Positions 26,059 through 35,401 of a stretch of DNA of 64,000 bases are shown piece by piece. Both the position numbers and the translations under genes were made by a program. Location: the NCBI GenBank assembly GCA_028285485.1, contig JANQPC010000104.1, positions 57,310 through 121,309 of the forward strand, in the 5' to 3' direction. The notes under the pieces are model-generated. The model had not been told where the DNA came from. It saw nothing but the letters and a program-made list of their open reading frames with translations, and did not search any database. This DNA is from Paracoccaceae bacterium. GTDB lineage: Bacteria > Pseudomonadota > Alphaproteobacteria > Rhodobacterales > Rhodobacteraceae. Within the stretch, counting starts at the first letter, position 1. The number at the start of each line of letters is the position of its first letter.

Positions 26059-26080
26059 TAACAGCCGACAGGGAGCGAAA

Positions 26081-27856
26081 ATGATCAAAGAACAGCGTCA
26101 GAAACGGATTCTGTCCATTCTCACGGCGGAGGGGGCGGTCGAGATCGCCGAACTCGCCCGGATCATGCCCGAGGTGTCGCGCGTCACGCTGCGCCGAGAC
26201 ATCACTGAACTGGCCGAGGAGGGCGCGTTGCGGCGCACCCATGGCGGCGCGGTACTTCCCGATGCGGTGGTTCTGCGCCACCCCGCCGCGCAAGACGCCA
26301 AGCTCGCCGAAAGCCCGGATGCCTTCGCTGTCGAAAAGCTCGATGCCGTGATCCTGCCGCCGATTTCCGGGCGCGGCGGCGATGCGCTTCGGCGCCACAT
26401 CGCCCGGCGCGGTATTCCCTTCCTTGCCGAAAGCGCGCCGCAACAGGGCGGGCGCTATCTTGGGCCGGATAACCTTCAGGCCGGGCGGGAGCTTGGCCGC
26501 CTCGCCGGACGGGATGCGGCAGGGGCGGAGGAACTTCGCGTCCTGATCGTGGGCCACCCGGAGCTTGCAAATACGCGAGACCGGGTTGCCGGGTTTGAAT
26601 CCGGCCTTCGCGATGCTTTCGGCGGAAACCTCAAGATGGTCACCGTCAACGGCCAGGGCAGTTACCGCGTTGCCACCCGTGTTGTTGCCGATGCCATGGC
26701 CTCGTCGGATCACTTTGATATCGTCTTCGCCGTCAACGATCACTCCGCAATCGCAGCCGCCGAAGTGGCGGAAAGCGCGGATACGCCAACTGCGATCTAC
26801 GCAACGGGTGGGGAAGCGGCGGATTTCGTTGCCCGCGTCGCCGAAGATGGGGCGATCCGCGCCGTCGCGGCGTTCTTTCCCGAGGTTGTCGGCGACCGGG
26901 CGATTGACATGGTTGCCCTCGCGCTCGCCGGGCGTGGCGGGCAAGATGCCGAACCCACCCCGCATGTGATCGTCACAGCCAAGAACCTCCGGCAGTTCTT
27001 TGAAAGGGACGAGGGCGGTTGGCGTCTATCGCCCGCAAAGCGGGCGGAGCTTTCCGGGCAACCCGTCTCAATAAGCCTGCAAAGCGGGCGTATCCGCGTG
27101 GGGTTCATGCCGCATTATCCTGCGCATGACTGGTATCGCACCATGATCCTGGCGATGCAGGCCCGCGCCAGCGAAGTCGGGTTCGAACTGATCATCGCAC
27201 CCCCGCATCATTCTATCGCTGCCGAGATCTCGCGGTTGAGGGGGCAGATCGCGCAGGCGGCCTGCGAAAGCCTGCGCGCGGGCGAATCCATCCTGATTAG
27301 CGATGGCGAGGCCACGCTCTGCCTGGCAGATGAGATCCGCAGGGTTGCCTTTGAAGATCCCGCGCGCCTGGCGGGCCTGACCGTGATTACGAATGCGCTC
27401 GACGTGCTCTTCCGCCTTGATGGTGCGCCCGGGGTGAAGACCATCCTCACCAGCGGCGAATACCAATCGACCGATCGTTGCCTTGTGGGCCCCAGCCTTG
27501 GGGCCCTCTTCGAACGCCTGCGCGCCGACCGCGCCTTTATCTCGGTCAGCGGGGTGTCAACGCGATTTGGGATTTCGTCGATGGACGAACGCCTGGCGCT
27601 TGCCGGTTCTCGCTTTGTCGAAGCGGCGCGCCAGACAGTTGTTCTGGCCGATCACACCCAGATCGGAAGCGATGCCAACCACCGTATCGCGCGCATCGAA
27701 GGCATCCACACGATCATCACCGATGACGGGGCAGTGCCTGCTGACCGTCAATCTCTCAGGGCCGCGGGTGCCGATGTGCTGGTGGCCGCGGATCAAGACG
27801 AAGCGCCCGAGGCTGAACGCGCCAGCGCAGCCACTCAGCGATCGGGCAAATTCTGA
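26081..27856 (+). CDS. DeoR-family regulator with inserted LacI/periplasmic-binding-like domain
   Basis: A 591-aa regulator. Residues 1-58 are a DeoR winged helix (RQKRILSILTAEGAVEIAELA, then VTLRRDITELAEEG and RRTHGGAV). Residues ~70-310 look like a periplasmic-binding-type sensor (DAVILPPISGRGG, RVLIVGHPELANTRDRVAGFESGL, DIVFAVNDHSAIAAAEVA). Residues ~340-385 resemble the start of a second such domain (IRVGFMPHYPAHDWYR). Residues ~390-575 are the DeoR C-terminal sensor, including ILISDGEATLCLADEI, AFISVSGVS and VVLADHTQIG. Ordinary DeoR proteins are ~250 aa, so this is an insertion or fusion. ATG 26081 has GGGAG at good spacing; 26051 lies in the palindrome. Confidence 0.85.
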   Translation: MIKEQRQKRILSILTAEGAVEIAELARIMPEVSRVTLRRDITELAEEGALRRTHGGAVLPDAVVLRHPAAQDAKLAESPDAFAVEKLDAVILPPISGRGGDALRRHIARRGIPFLAESAPQQGGRYLGPDNLQAGRELGRLAGRDAAGAEELRVLIVGHPELANTRDRVAGFESGLRDAFGGNLKMVTVNGQGSYRVATRVVADAMASSDHFDIVFAVNDHSAIAAAEVAESADTPTAIYATGGEAADFVARVAEDGAIRAVAAFFPEVVGDRAIDMVALALAGRGGQDAEPTPHVIVTAKNLRQFFERDEGGWRLSPAKRAELSGQPVSISLQSGRIRVGFMPHYPAHDWYRTMILAMQARASEVGFELIIAPPHHSIAAEISRLRGQIAQAACESLRAGESILISDGEATLCLADEIRRVAFEDPARLAGLTVITNALDVLFRLDGAPGVKTILTSGEYQSTDRCLVGPSLGALFERLRADRAFISVSGVSTRFGISSMDERLALAGSRFVEAARQTVVLADHTQIGSDANHRIARIEGIHTIITDDGAVPADRQSLRAAGADVLVAADQDEAPEAERASAATQRSGKF

Positions 27857-27882
27857 CGCAAAGACCAAACCGGGAGGACACT

Positions 27883-29088
27883 ATGAAAACCATATTCACA
27901 ACCACTGCCCTTGTTGCCGCGTTCGGCACCGCTGCCGCTGCCCAAACAACCCTGCAATTCTGGGATAACCAGCAAACGGAAAGCGGCCTGTCGCAGTTTC
28001 AGCAGGAAGCTGTTGATCGCTTCATGGCCGAGAATCCGGATATCACAGTGGAAGTCACCACGATCCCCTATCCGGAGTATCAGCAGCGCCTCCTAACAGC
28101 CGTGCAGGGCGGCAATGCGCCCGATATCGCCACGCTGGATCAGATCTGGGTTGCCGCATTTGCCCAGGCCGGCGCCGTTGCGGACCTGACCGATTTTGCG
28201 GCGTCCGCCGGGCTCACCCGCGATGGCTTCTTCGGCGGTGCATGGGATAGCGCGGTGTTCGATGGCCGTCTTTATGGCATTCCCTTCAATGTCGATGTCT
28301 GGCAGTTTAGCTTTTACAATCAAGATCTTCTGGATGCCGCGGGCGTGGAGGCCGAAAGCCTGACCACGTTCGAGGGCCTGCGCGCCGCAGCCGAAGCGAT
28401 GACGGGCGACGGGCAGTTCGGCGTGGGCCTGTTTGGCCACCGTGGGGAAGACACGGTTGTTGTTGTAAACTCCTTCATCTTCTCCAACGGCGGCGAAGTG
28501 CTCGATGCCAGCGGCGCCTGTGCGCTTGACGAGCCGCCTGCGGTTGAGGCCATGGAGTATCTTCAGGATCTCGCCCAGTTCGCGCCCGAAGGCATTTTGA
28601 ACGCCAATTCCGGAACCATGCGGGAGCTCTTTCTCAATGGCTCGCTGGCCATCGAATTCTGGCCGGCGCTGGAGCAGCCGACCCTGCAGGCATCGGATAT
28701 CAATTGGGGGTTTGTGAACGGAACGGCCGGAAGCGGCGGCACAGCGATCGGAACCTTCGGGGGATGGAACCTTGCCGTCTTCGAAAGCTCTGAAAACAAG
28801 GAAGCGGCCCAGAAATTCATCGAGTTCATGGTGCGCGAAGACGTGAATGGCGATGTGGTCGATCTGATCCCGGCCAACACCGCGGCGGCAGAGGCGTTTC
28901 TGGCCGAGAACCGCGAAGGCCCCGCCGAGATTATGGCGCATCTCGGCAATGCCAAGCCGCGCCCGCTATCGGCCCGCTACCTTGAAGTTGCCGAGATCCA
29001 GATGACGCTCTTTCAGGATGTCTTTTCCGGCGCCAACGTGGCCGAGGCCGCCACAGCCGCCTGCGCAGATATTGACGCGCTGAACTAA
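27883..29088 (+). CDS. Sugar-type ABC transporter substrate-binding protein (family 1)
   Basis: A 401-aa periplasmic binding protein. The Sec signal is MKTIFTTTALVAAFGTAAAAQTT, cut after AAA. The mature part has the family-1 layout: LQFWDNQQTESG, FQQEAVDRFMAENPDITVEVT, QGGNAPDIATLDQIWVAAFAQAG and the later GTFGGWNLAVFESSENKEAAQKFIEFM. It is the ligand-collecting part of the CUT1-type importer encoded by the next two genes and the ATPase at 33474. GGGAGGA precedes the start. The ligand is not shown; family and neighbours point to a sugar, polyol or sugar acid. Confidence 0.9.
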   Translation: MKTIFTTTALVAAFGTAAAAQTTLQFWDNQQTESGLSQFQQEAVDRFMAENPDITVEVTTIPYPEYQQRLLTAVQGGNAPDIATLDQIWVAAFAQAGAVADLTDFAASAGLTRDGFFGGAWDSAVFDGRLYGIPFNVDVWQFSFYNQDLLDAAGVEAESLTTFEGLRAAAEAMTGDGQFGVGLFGHRGEDTVVVVNSFIFSNGGEVLDASGACALDEPPAVEAMEYLQDLAQFAPEGILNANSGTMRELFLNGSLAIEFWPALEQPTLQASDINWGFVNGTAGSGGTAIGTFGGWNLAVFESSENKEAAQKFIEFMVREDVNGDVVDLIPANTAAAEAFLAENREGPAEIMAHLGNAKPRPLSARYLEVAEIQMTLFQDVFSGANVAEAATAACADIDALN

Positions 29089-29149
29089 GTGATCCTCCGT
29101 GGGCGGCATGGGGCGAACGCCTCGTGCCGCCCGCACCAGGAGTGTTGCG

Positions 29150-30037
29150 ATGACCGCCAAAGACCGCTGGCTCGTTTGGGCGTTTCTTGCGCCCGCGCTC
29201 ATTCTTATGGGCGTGATGCTGTACTACCCCATGGTCGGCACGGTCATCGAAAGCTTCTACGATACGTCCTTCATCAGCCCCGAGCCCGAATTCGTGGGCT
29301 GGGCCGTCTACGAGAAAGTCTGGAACTCCCGCCAGTTCCCCGAGGTTGTCTGGAACTCGATCTACTGGACTGTGGGCGTGGTGCTTCTGCAAAACGTGCT
29401 CGGTTTCTTCGTTGCGATGCTGCTCAATCAGGGATTGCCCGCCCAGGGCCTGTTGCGGGCGCTGGTTCTGCTGCCCTTCGTGCTGCCCGGCGTTGTCACG
29501 GCCATCCTCTGGCGCTTCATGTATGATCCGCAGCTCGGGCTGGTAAACTCGATCATGATCCGCCTGGGCCTTTTCGAAGACAATGCCGCCTGGCTGGCCG
29601 ATGCCGATACGGCCATGGCGGCGGTGATCTTCGTGGCCGTCTGGAAGGGCTTTCCCTTCTCGATGCTGATCTATCTCGCCGCGCTTCAGAACGTGGATAA
29701 ATCACAGCTTGAAGCGGCAACGATTGACGGGGCGGGCCCATGGCGCCGGTTGATCGACGTGACCCTGCCCTCGATCAAAGAGGTCGTGGTGGTCAACATC
29801 GTGCTGACCCTGATCCTGACCTTCAATTACTTTGATATCGTCTGGGTGATGACCCGCGGTGGCCCGCAAAACGCCACGCATATCTTCCCCACCCGCATCT
29901 TCGAAACCGGGTTCGGCCAGTTCCGCTTCGGTGAGGCAGCGGTCTACGGCGTGTTTTCGATCCTCATCCTTGCGGTTCTGGTGGCGCTCTACGTGATCGT
30001 TCAAACCGGCGCCAGCAAGCGGAGGCGCACGTCATGA
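29150..30037 (+). CDS. Sugar ABC transporter permease (MalF/UgpA type)
   Basis: A 295-aa permease with six helices. It begins WLVWAFLAPALILMGVMLYYPMVGTVIESF, as in UgpA/MalF homologues. The EAA motif, EAATIDGAGPWRRLIDVTLPSIKEV, contacts the ATPase. ATG 29150 follows AGGAG; the earlier ATG 29099 would add an irrelevant leader. The stop overlaps the next ATG (30034), so the two permeases are translated together. Confidence 0.92.
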   Translation: MTAKDRWLVWAFLAPALILMGVMLYYPMVGTVIESFYDTSFISPEPEFVGWAVYEKVWNSRQFPEVVWNSIYWTVGVVLLQNVLGFFVAMLLNQGLPAQGLLRALVLLPFVLPGVVTAILWRFMYDPQLGLVNSIMIRLGLFEDNAAWLADADTAMAAVIFVAVWKGFPFSMLIYLAALQNVDKSQLEAATIDGAGPWRRLIDVTLPSIKEVVVVNIVLTLILTFNYFDIVWVMTRGGPQNATHIFPTRIFETGFGQFRFGEAAVYGVFSILILAVLVALYVIVQTGASKRRRTS

Positions 30038-30861
30038 CGCTTACGCCCTCCGCGCGGCTCGCCCTGATCGTCTGCCAGATCGCGCTCGCTATTTTCGTGC
30101 TGCTGCCATTCTTCTGGATGCTCTCGGTTAGCCTGAAACCTGCAACCGAGCCCTTTGCCATACCGGCGCGGCTTTGGCCGGAAAACCCGACGCTTGAGAA
30201 TTACGTCACCGCGTTCCGGCCTGAATTCCGAACGTATTTTCTGAACTCGCTGATTGTGAGCGGCGCGTCGGTTGTCATCACCGTTACGCTCGCGCTTCTT
30301 GCGGCCTATAGCTTTGCCCGGCGCACGCTTCTGATCCTCACCGCGCTGATGTCGCTCGTGGTGCTGGCGCAGATGTTCCCGCATTCTGCGATCATCATCC
30401 CGATCTACAAGATGATGCGAGCCGCCGATCTGCTGAACACCTATGCCTCGCTCATCATTGCCTATGTCTCGGTGACCCTGCCGGTGGCCATCTGGATGCT
30501 GCGGGGCTTTCTTCTGAAGCTTCCCGTATCTCTGGAAGAGGCCGCGGCGATCGATGGCGCGGGCCCGCTGCGTGTGTTTTTCGAGATCGTCGTGCCGCTC
30601 GCCCGGCCCGGCATCATCGCAACGGCGGTCTATGTTCTGATCGTAACGTGGCAGGAGTTTCTCTTCGCCCTGTCCTTCACATCCACGAGGGAGATGCGAA
30701 CCCTGCCCGTGGGGCTCAACGATTTCATCGGGCAATACGGCATCCGGTATGGGGAACTTATGGCTTCCTCGGTGATGGTGTCGCTGCCGGTCATCGCGGT
30801 TTTCTTCTTCCTGCAACGCTACTTCGTCGCCGGCCTCACCGCCGGCGCTGTCAAAGGGTAA
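30034..30861 (+). CDS. Sugar ABC transporter permease (MalG/UgpE type)
   Basis: A 275-aa permease. The N-terminal helix VCQIALAIFVLLPFFWMLSVSLKP, the NYVTAFRPEFRTYFLNSLIVSG stretch and the EAA motif EEAAAIDGAGPLRVFFEIVVPLARPG are those of the MalG group. It forms the heterodimeric channel with the MalF-type partner. The gap to the following enoyl-CoA hydratase gene is only three bases, so transport and metabolism share one transcript. Confidence 0.92.
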   Translation: MTLTPSARLALIVCQIALAIFVLLPFFWMLSVSLKPATEPFAIPARLWPENPTLENYVTAFRPEFRTYFLNSLIVSGASVVITVTLALLAAYSFARRTLLILTALMSLVVLAQMFPHSAIIIPIYKMMRAADLLNTYASLIIAYVSVTLPVAIWMLRGFLLKLPVSLEEAAAIDGAGPLRVFFEIVVPLARPGIIATAVYVLIVTWQEFLFALSFTSTREMRTLPVGLNDFIGQYGIRYGELMASSVMVSLPVIAVFFFLQRYFVAGLTAGAVKG

Positions 30862-30864
30862 GCC

Positions 30865-31638
30865 ATGGCGCTCATAGAGATCAGCGAATTGCACCCCGGC
30901 GTGCGGCAGCTCACGTTCAACCGGCCCGATAAGCTCAACGCGCTGTCTTCGCCGTTGATGGCTGAGTTCGATGCGGCGCTGGAAGATGCGGCGGGCGATC
31001 CCGGCGTTCGGGTGCTCGTGCTGCGGGGCGCGGGCGGAAAGGCGTTTGTGGCCGGGGCCGACATCGCCGAATACCAGGGCGACAAGCGCGCCGAGTTCAT
31101 CGCCTACCAGATGAATTCGCGCCGGGTCTTTGACACGCTTGAGCGCCTGCCAAAACCCGTGATCTGCGCGGTCGATGGCTTCGCGCTGGGCGGCGGTTTC
31201 GAAATTGCGATGTGTTGCGATATTCTGATCGTCTCCCACGATGCCCAGCTTGGTTTGCCGGAGGGCCGGCTGGGGCTTTCCCCCGGCGGGGGCGGAACGC
31301 AGCGGCTGGTGCGGGCGGTTGGAAAGTACGCGGCGTCCGATCTCATGCTGGCCGGGTGGCGCTTGTCTGGCCAACGCGCCTTCGATCTCGGAATTGCTGC
31401 CGAGGTGACAGATGATCTCGATACCGCCGTGCTTCAGCGCGCCCGCGCCTGCCTCAAGATCGCACCCCTGGCGCAAGCCGAGATGAAGCGGCTGATGCGC
31501 GAAGGCTTCGATGCCCCGGTCGAAACAGCCAAGAGCTATGAGCAAGAGGTGCTCTTCCGGCTGTACTCAACAGCGGATGGTCAGGAAGGAATCGATGCCT
31601 TCCTCGAAAAGCGCGCGCCCGCGTTTCGGGGGGAATAG
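30865..31638 (+). CDS. Enoyl-CoA hydratase/isomerase family protein
   Basis: A 257-aa crotonase-fold enzyme. RGAGGKAFVAGADIAEYQG holds the first oxyanion-hole strand, FALGGGFEIAMCCDILI the second, and GLPEGRLGLSPGGGGTQRLVRAVG the catalytic Glu and Gly region. The length is standard. It acts on an acyl-CoA thioester. In this locus the CoA transferase at 36546 could supply one, which suggests dehydration or hydration of a sugar-derived acyl-CoA. The start has AAGGG six bases upstream. Confidence 0.88.
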   Translation: MALIEISELHPGVRQLTFNRPDKLNALSSPLMAEFDAALEDAAGDPGVRVLVLRGAGGKAFVAGADIAEYQGDKRAEFIAYQMNSRRVFDTLERLPKPVICAVDGFALGGGFEIAMCCDILIVSHDAQLGLPEGRLGLSPGGGGTQRLVRAVGKYAASDLMLAGWRLSGQRAFDLGIAAEVTDDLDTAVLQRARACLKIAPLAQAEMKRLMREGFDAPVETAKSYEQEVLFRLYSTADGQEGIDAFLEKRAPAFRGE

Positions 31639-31640
31639 GC

Positions 31641-32402
31641 ATGGAACTTAAGGGCAAAACGGCGATTGTAACGGGCGGTGCCGATGGGATCGGTCGTGCC
31701 TGCGCCGAGGGGCTGCATCGGGAAGGCGCCGCTGTGGTCATCGCCGATGTGGATGCGGAGAAGGGTGAAGCGCTGGCCGAAACGCTCGGTCCGCGTGCCC
31801 TCTTCGCAAAGACAGACATGCGCGATATCGGCACTGTCGAGGCCATGGCAGAAGCTGCGGTGGCCGCCTTCGGCGGTATCGACATCCTTGTGAACAACGC
31901 CGCGCGCGCCATCAGCGGTGTGGTGGACGAGATCGATGAAGAAACCTGGACAACGGTGATCGACATCAATCTGAGCGGCTACTGGCGCGCGATGCGCGTT
32001 GCCGTGCCGGAGATGCGCAAGCGCGGCGGCGGGTCCATCGTCAACATGTCATCCGTGCAGGGGCTGCGGGGCTTCGAAGGCTGGCCCGCCTATGCCGCGG
32101 CCAAAGGCGGGGTGAATGCGCTTACGGTGCAAACAGCGGTTGATCTTGCGCCCGCCGGGATCCGGGTCAATGCGGTGGCGCCGGGCACAATCCTGACGCC
32201 GATGAACGAGAAGATTTTCGCCGATCTCGATGACGGTGGCGCGGCGCTGCGCGAAACCTGGAACCGCGCCCATCCGCTGGGGCGTTTCGGGCACCCGCCG
32301 GAAGTCTCGGAAGCTGTGGTGTTCCTTGCTTCCGAACGCGCGAGCTTCATCACGGGCGAAATCCTCCGCGTGGATGGCGGCCTCGCCATGAAGGGCGAAT
32401 AG
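31641..32402 (+). CDS. Short-chain dehydrogenase/reductase
   Basis: A 253-aa SDR. The Rossmann motif is TGGADGIG (residues ~11-18), then NNAARA, catalytic Ser in NMSSVQG and YAAAK as the YxxxK pair. The ending SFITGEILRVDGGLAMKGE is typical of classical SDRs such as gluconate 5- or galactitol-type dehydrogenases. It likely oxidises the imported compound or a downstream intermediate with NAD(P). It starts three bases after the hydratase stop. Confidence 0.9.
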   Translation: MELKGKTAIVTGGADGIGRACAEGLHREGAAVVIADVDAEKGEALAETLGPRALFAKTDMRDIGTVEAMAEAAVAAFGGIDILVNNAARAISGVVDEIDEETWTTVIDINLSGYWRAMRVAVPEMRKRGGGSIVNMSSVQGLRGFEGWPAYAAAKGGVNALTVQTAVDLAPAGIRVNAVAPGTILTPMNEKIFADLDDGGAALRETWNRAHPLGRFGHPPEVSEAVVFLASERASFITGEILRVDGGLAMKGE

Positions 32403-32404
32403 CG

Positions 32405-33472
32405 ATGGGATGGGTCCGTGCGGAAACCAGGGCTGGATCGGTTGCGGTGGATGCCGCAATCGGAAATTTGCGCGAGCTCTGCTTCAACGTGGGCGATCGC
32501 CGGATCGCGCCGTTGCATACCGCCCATTGGGTCGGCAACGGCCGGATTCCATACGATATTCCGCCGGTTGAACGCGATCTTTCGGGCGATTTCTTCTGTG
32601 CGCCCTTTGGCACCTCCGATGTTGAACCCGGCCCCCCGCATGGGTGGAGCGCCAACAGCCACTGGACAGTTGCGCGGCAAACCGTGGCCGAGATCGATCT
32701 TACCCTCGATGCGCCGATCATGGGTGCGCGCATCACCAAATCGATCAAGATCGCAGGCAACGCGCCCATCCTCTACCAGTCCCACACCCTGGAAGGCGGG
32801 CAGGGGGAGCTGACCGTTGCCCACCATCCGATGGTGCATCTCGCCGGGCGCGCCCGCCTGTCTCTTTCCCCCAAGCGAGCCGCGCTCACGCCCGCCATCC
32901 CGCTAGAGCCCGGGCGCAATGCGCTCGCCTGCCAGGCGCGAACCGAAGATATCCACGCCGTTCCCTCACCTGGTGGGGGCACGGTTGATCTCACGCGGCT
33001 GCCCATCGCCAAGGGATGCGAAGACTTCGTTACCCTCATCGAGGCACAGGGCGCGGGGATCGGATGGTCCGCCATCCTTCGCGAGGCAGAGGGCGATATC
33101 GTCTTCTTCCTCAAGGAGGCCCGCATGCTTCCCGTCACAATGCTGTGGCATTCCAACGGGGGGCGGGATTACGCGCCTTGGGGCGGGCGGCACACGGGCG
33201 TAATCGGCATCGAAGACGGGTGCGCGGGGGGCGCGGGCGGCCACCGCGCTGCCCTCGCGCCCAACCCCGTATCGCAAGAGGGCGTTCCCACGGCCCTGGA
33301 GCTTGGAGGCCGGATCGAAATCCGCCATGCGATGGGCGCCGTGCCCTGCCCGGAAGGCTGGGCATGCGTGGCCGATATCCGCGTCTCCGGCTCAAAGCTT
33401 ACCCTGATCGAAGAGAGCGGCGCCGAGATTGCCCTGCCATTCGACCCAGGTTTTTTTCCGGAGGCATCCTGA
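32405..33472 (+). CDS. Aldose 1-epimerase/galactose mutarotase-like protein
   Basis: A 355-aa protein of the mutarotase-like fold. The pattern ISVP-type strand HTAHWVGN, FFCAPFGTSDVEPGPPHGWSANSHW and HPMVHLAGRARLSLS place it in the DUF4432/aldose-epimerase-like group with substrate His in the HGWSAN loop. The N-terminus has no signal. Related enzymes interconvert anomers of sugars; the exact sugar is unknown. Two bases separate it from the SDR gene and one from the ATPase gene, so it is part of the same operon. Confidence 0.75.
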   Translation: MGWVRAETRAGSVAVDAAIGNLRELCFNVGDRRIAPLHTAHWVGNGRIPYDIPPVERDLSGDFFCAPFGTSDVEPGPPHGWSANSHWTVARQTVAEIDLTLDAPIMGARITKSIKIAGNAPILYQSHTLEGGQGELTVAHHPMVHLAGRARLSLSPKRAALTPAIPLEPGRNALACQARTEDIHAVPSPGGGTVDLTRLPIAKGCEDFVTLIEAQGAGIGWSAILREAEGDIVFFLKEARMLPVTMLWHSNGGRDYAPWGGRHTGVIGIEDGCAGGAGGHRAALAPNPVSQEGVPTALELGGRIEIRHAMGAVPCPEGWACVADIRVSGSKLTLIEESGAEIALPFDPGFFPEAS

Positions 33473-33473
33473 C

Positions 33474-34523
33474 ATGGCGACCGTTGAGCTTTCTTCGCTT
33501 CACAAATCCTTCGGCACCTTCACCGCGCTTGAGAACCTCAACCTCCACATAGAGGATGGTGAGTTTCTGGTGCTGCTCGGCCCGTCGGGCTGTGGGAAAT
33601 CAACCACGATGCGGCTCGTGGCGGGCCTTGAAGAACCCACCTCGGGCGAGATCCTGATCGGCGGCAAGCGGGTTAACAATGTGCCCGCGCGAGATCGGGA
33701 TCTGGCGATGGTGTTCCAGAACTACGCGCTCTACCCGCATATGACGGTTGGCGAGAATATCGGCTATCCGCTCAAGATCGCGAAACTGCCGAAATCCGAA
33801 CGTGCCGAGAAGGTGCGCCAAGCGGCGGCAAAGGTTGAGATGGATCATCTGTTGGCGCGGCGCCCGGGCGAATTGTCGGGCGGCCAGCGGCAGCGCGTGG
33901 CGCTTGCGCGAGCCATTGTGCGAACGCCGCAACTCTTCCTGATGGACGAGCCGCTTTCAAACCTCGATGCCAAGCTGCGCACCGTCATGCGCGCCGAGTT
34001 GAAGCACTTGCAAAAGGAATTGGCCACCACAACGATCTACGTCACCCACGATCAGGTCGAGGCGATGACACTGGCCGACCGGATCGTGATCCTGAACGAT
34101 GCGCGTATCCAGCAAATGGGTACGCCGGCGGAAATCTATGCCCGCCCGGCCAACACATTCGTGGCGGGGTTCATCGGCTCTCCGCCTATGAACCTGATTT
34201 CGGGCACCATTGCCGAAGGCATTTTCACCCATGCCGCCGGGCGCGTGCCGCTTGCAGGCTATGCCGATGGGCCCGCCACGATCGGGATACGCCCCGAGGA
34301 TATTCGCGTTGACGAAGGGTCGGAGTGTATTCGCGGGCAGGTCTATTCCTCGGAACTGCTTGGCGACAGCACGCTTCTGAATGTGCGGGCGGGCGAGGCG
34401 CTGATTGCCGTCAAGGTGGGCCCCGAAGGCGGGCGCGCGATGGATAGCGCCATCGCGCTTGGCTTTGATGCCGAGAAGATCCACGTGTTTGACGGCGCAA
34501 GCGGCGAGCGGTTGGGCCGGTGA
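33474..34523 (+). CDS. Sugar ABC transporter ATP-binding protein (UgpC/MalK type)
   Basis: A 349-aa ATPase. Walker A is GPSGCGKSTT, the Q-loop is in VFQNYALYPHMTV, the signature is LSGGQRQRVALARAIV and Walker B is LFLMDEPLSNLDAKLR. The C-terminal OB-fold (IGIRPEDIR, ELLGDSTLLNV) is that of MalK-type proteins. It energises the importer whose binding protein and permeases are 3.4-5.6 kb upstream, so the transport genes are split by three metabolic genes. ATG 33474 is one base after the previous stop. Confidence 0.93.
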   Translation: MATVELSSLHKSFGTFTALENLNLHIEDGEFLVLLGPSGCGKSTTMRLVAGLEEPTSGEILIGGKRVNNVPARDRDLAMVFQNYALYPHMTVGENIGYPLKIAKLPKSERAEKVRQAAAKVEMDHLLARRPGELSGGQRQRVALARAIVRTPQLFLMDEPLSNLDAKLRTVMRAELKHLQKELATTTIYVTHDQVEAMTLADRIVILNDARIQQMGTPAEIYARPANTFVAGFIGSPPMNLISGTIAEGIFTHAAGRVPLAGYADGPATIGIRPEDIRVDEGSECIRGQVYSSELLGDSTLLNVRAGEALIAVKVGPEGGRAMDSAIALGFDAEKIHVFDGASGERLGR

Positions 34524-35401
34524 GTTTTCGGTTTGCCACATCAGAGGCACCGCTCCTGCCCGTAGGCCGGGCCGAGGTATTCTTTGACGGCATCTTCTCC
34601 GAACCGAAGCTCAGCCATCCCGAAGGCGTGGCGGTTGGCCCCGATGAGTGGATCTGGGCGGGAACGCAGGACGGGCAGATCGTTCGGATCTCGCCGGACG
34701 GATCGGAGATGGAGCCTGTTGCAACAACCGGCGGTTTCGCCCTTGGCCTGGCCTTTCACGGCGATACAGCGCTGTTTGTCTGCGACCTCAAGCATGCCGC
34801 CGTCTTTCGCCTTGATCTGGCCGCGCGCGCACTGGCGCGGTTCACGGCGCCCGGGATCCGCATCCCCAACTTTCCATTGATCGATGCCTCCCGCGGGCGG
34901 TTGCTGGTATCCGACAGCCACGCCTCCGGCACGCCCGGCCCCGGCATCTGGGCCTATGATCTCAAAAGCGGTGTAGGCGGCCTCTGGTATTCCGGCGCTC
35001 TCAACTTTGCCAACGGTCTGGCCATGCGGGCGGGTGAGGATGCCGTCTATGTCTGCGAAACCTTCGCGCCATCGATCACGCGGATCGAGATCCGCACCGA
35101 TGGATCCGCAGGCGGGCGATCCACATTTGCCGATGGCTTGCCCGGGCTTCCTGACGGGATCGCCTTCGATCAGGCGGGTAATCTGATCGTGGGCTGTTAC
35201 GAACCCTCCCGCCTCCTGCGCATATCGCCCGACGGCACGCGCACCGAGGTGCTGATCGAAGATCCAACGGCGCATGTCTTCTGCCATCCCACGAATATCG
35301 CCTTTAGCGGCGATCAGCTGTTCACGGCCAATCTTGGCCGCTGGCACATCACCCGCGTGGCTATGGATATCGGCGCACCACCGCTTTGGAGCGCCGGGTG
35401 A
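34520..35401 (+). CDS. SMP-30/gluconolactonase-like beta-propeller
   Basis: A 293-aa protein of the SMP-30/strictosidine-synthase-like propeller family. Repeated blades include HPEGVAVGPDEWIWAGTQDGQIVRISPDG, NGLAMRAGEDAVYVCETFAPSITRI and PDGIAFDQAGNLIVGCYEPSRLLRISPDG. The metal-site residues are consistent with the Glu near the N-terminus and the Asp of PDG-IAFD. No signal peptide, so cytoplasmic. In a sugar locus with a dehydrogenase it most likely opens a lactone formed by that enzyme. It overlaps both neighbours by four bases. Confidence 0.83.
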   Translation: MSFRFATSEAPLLPVGRAEVFFDGIFSEPKLSHPEGVAVGPDEWIWAGTQDGQIVRISPDGSEMEPVATTGGFALGLAFHGDTALFVCDLKHAAVFRLDLAARALARFTAPGIRIPNFPLIDASRGRLLVSDSHASGTPGPGIWAYDLKSGVGGLWYSGALNFANGLAMRAGEDAVYVCETFAPSITRIEIRTDGSAGGRSTFADGLPGLPDGIAFDQAGNLIVGCYEPSRLLRISPDGTRTEVLIEDPTAHVFCHPTNIAFSGDQLFTANLGRWHITRVAMDIGAPPLWSAG

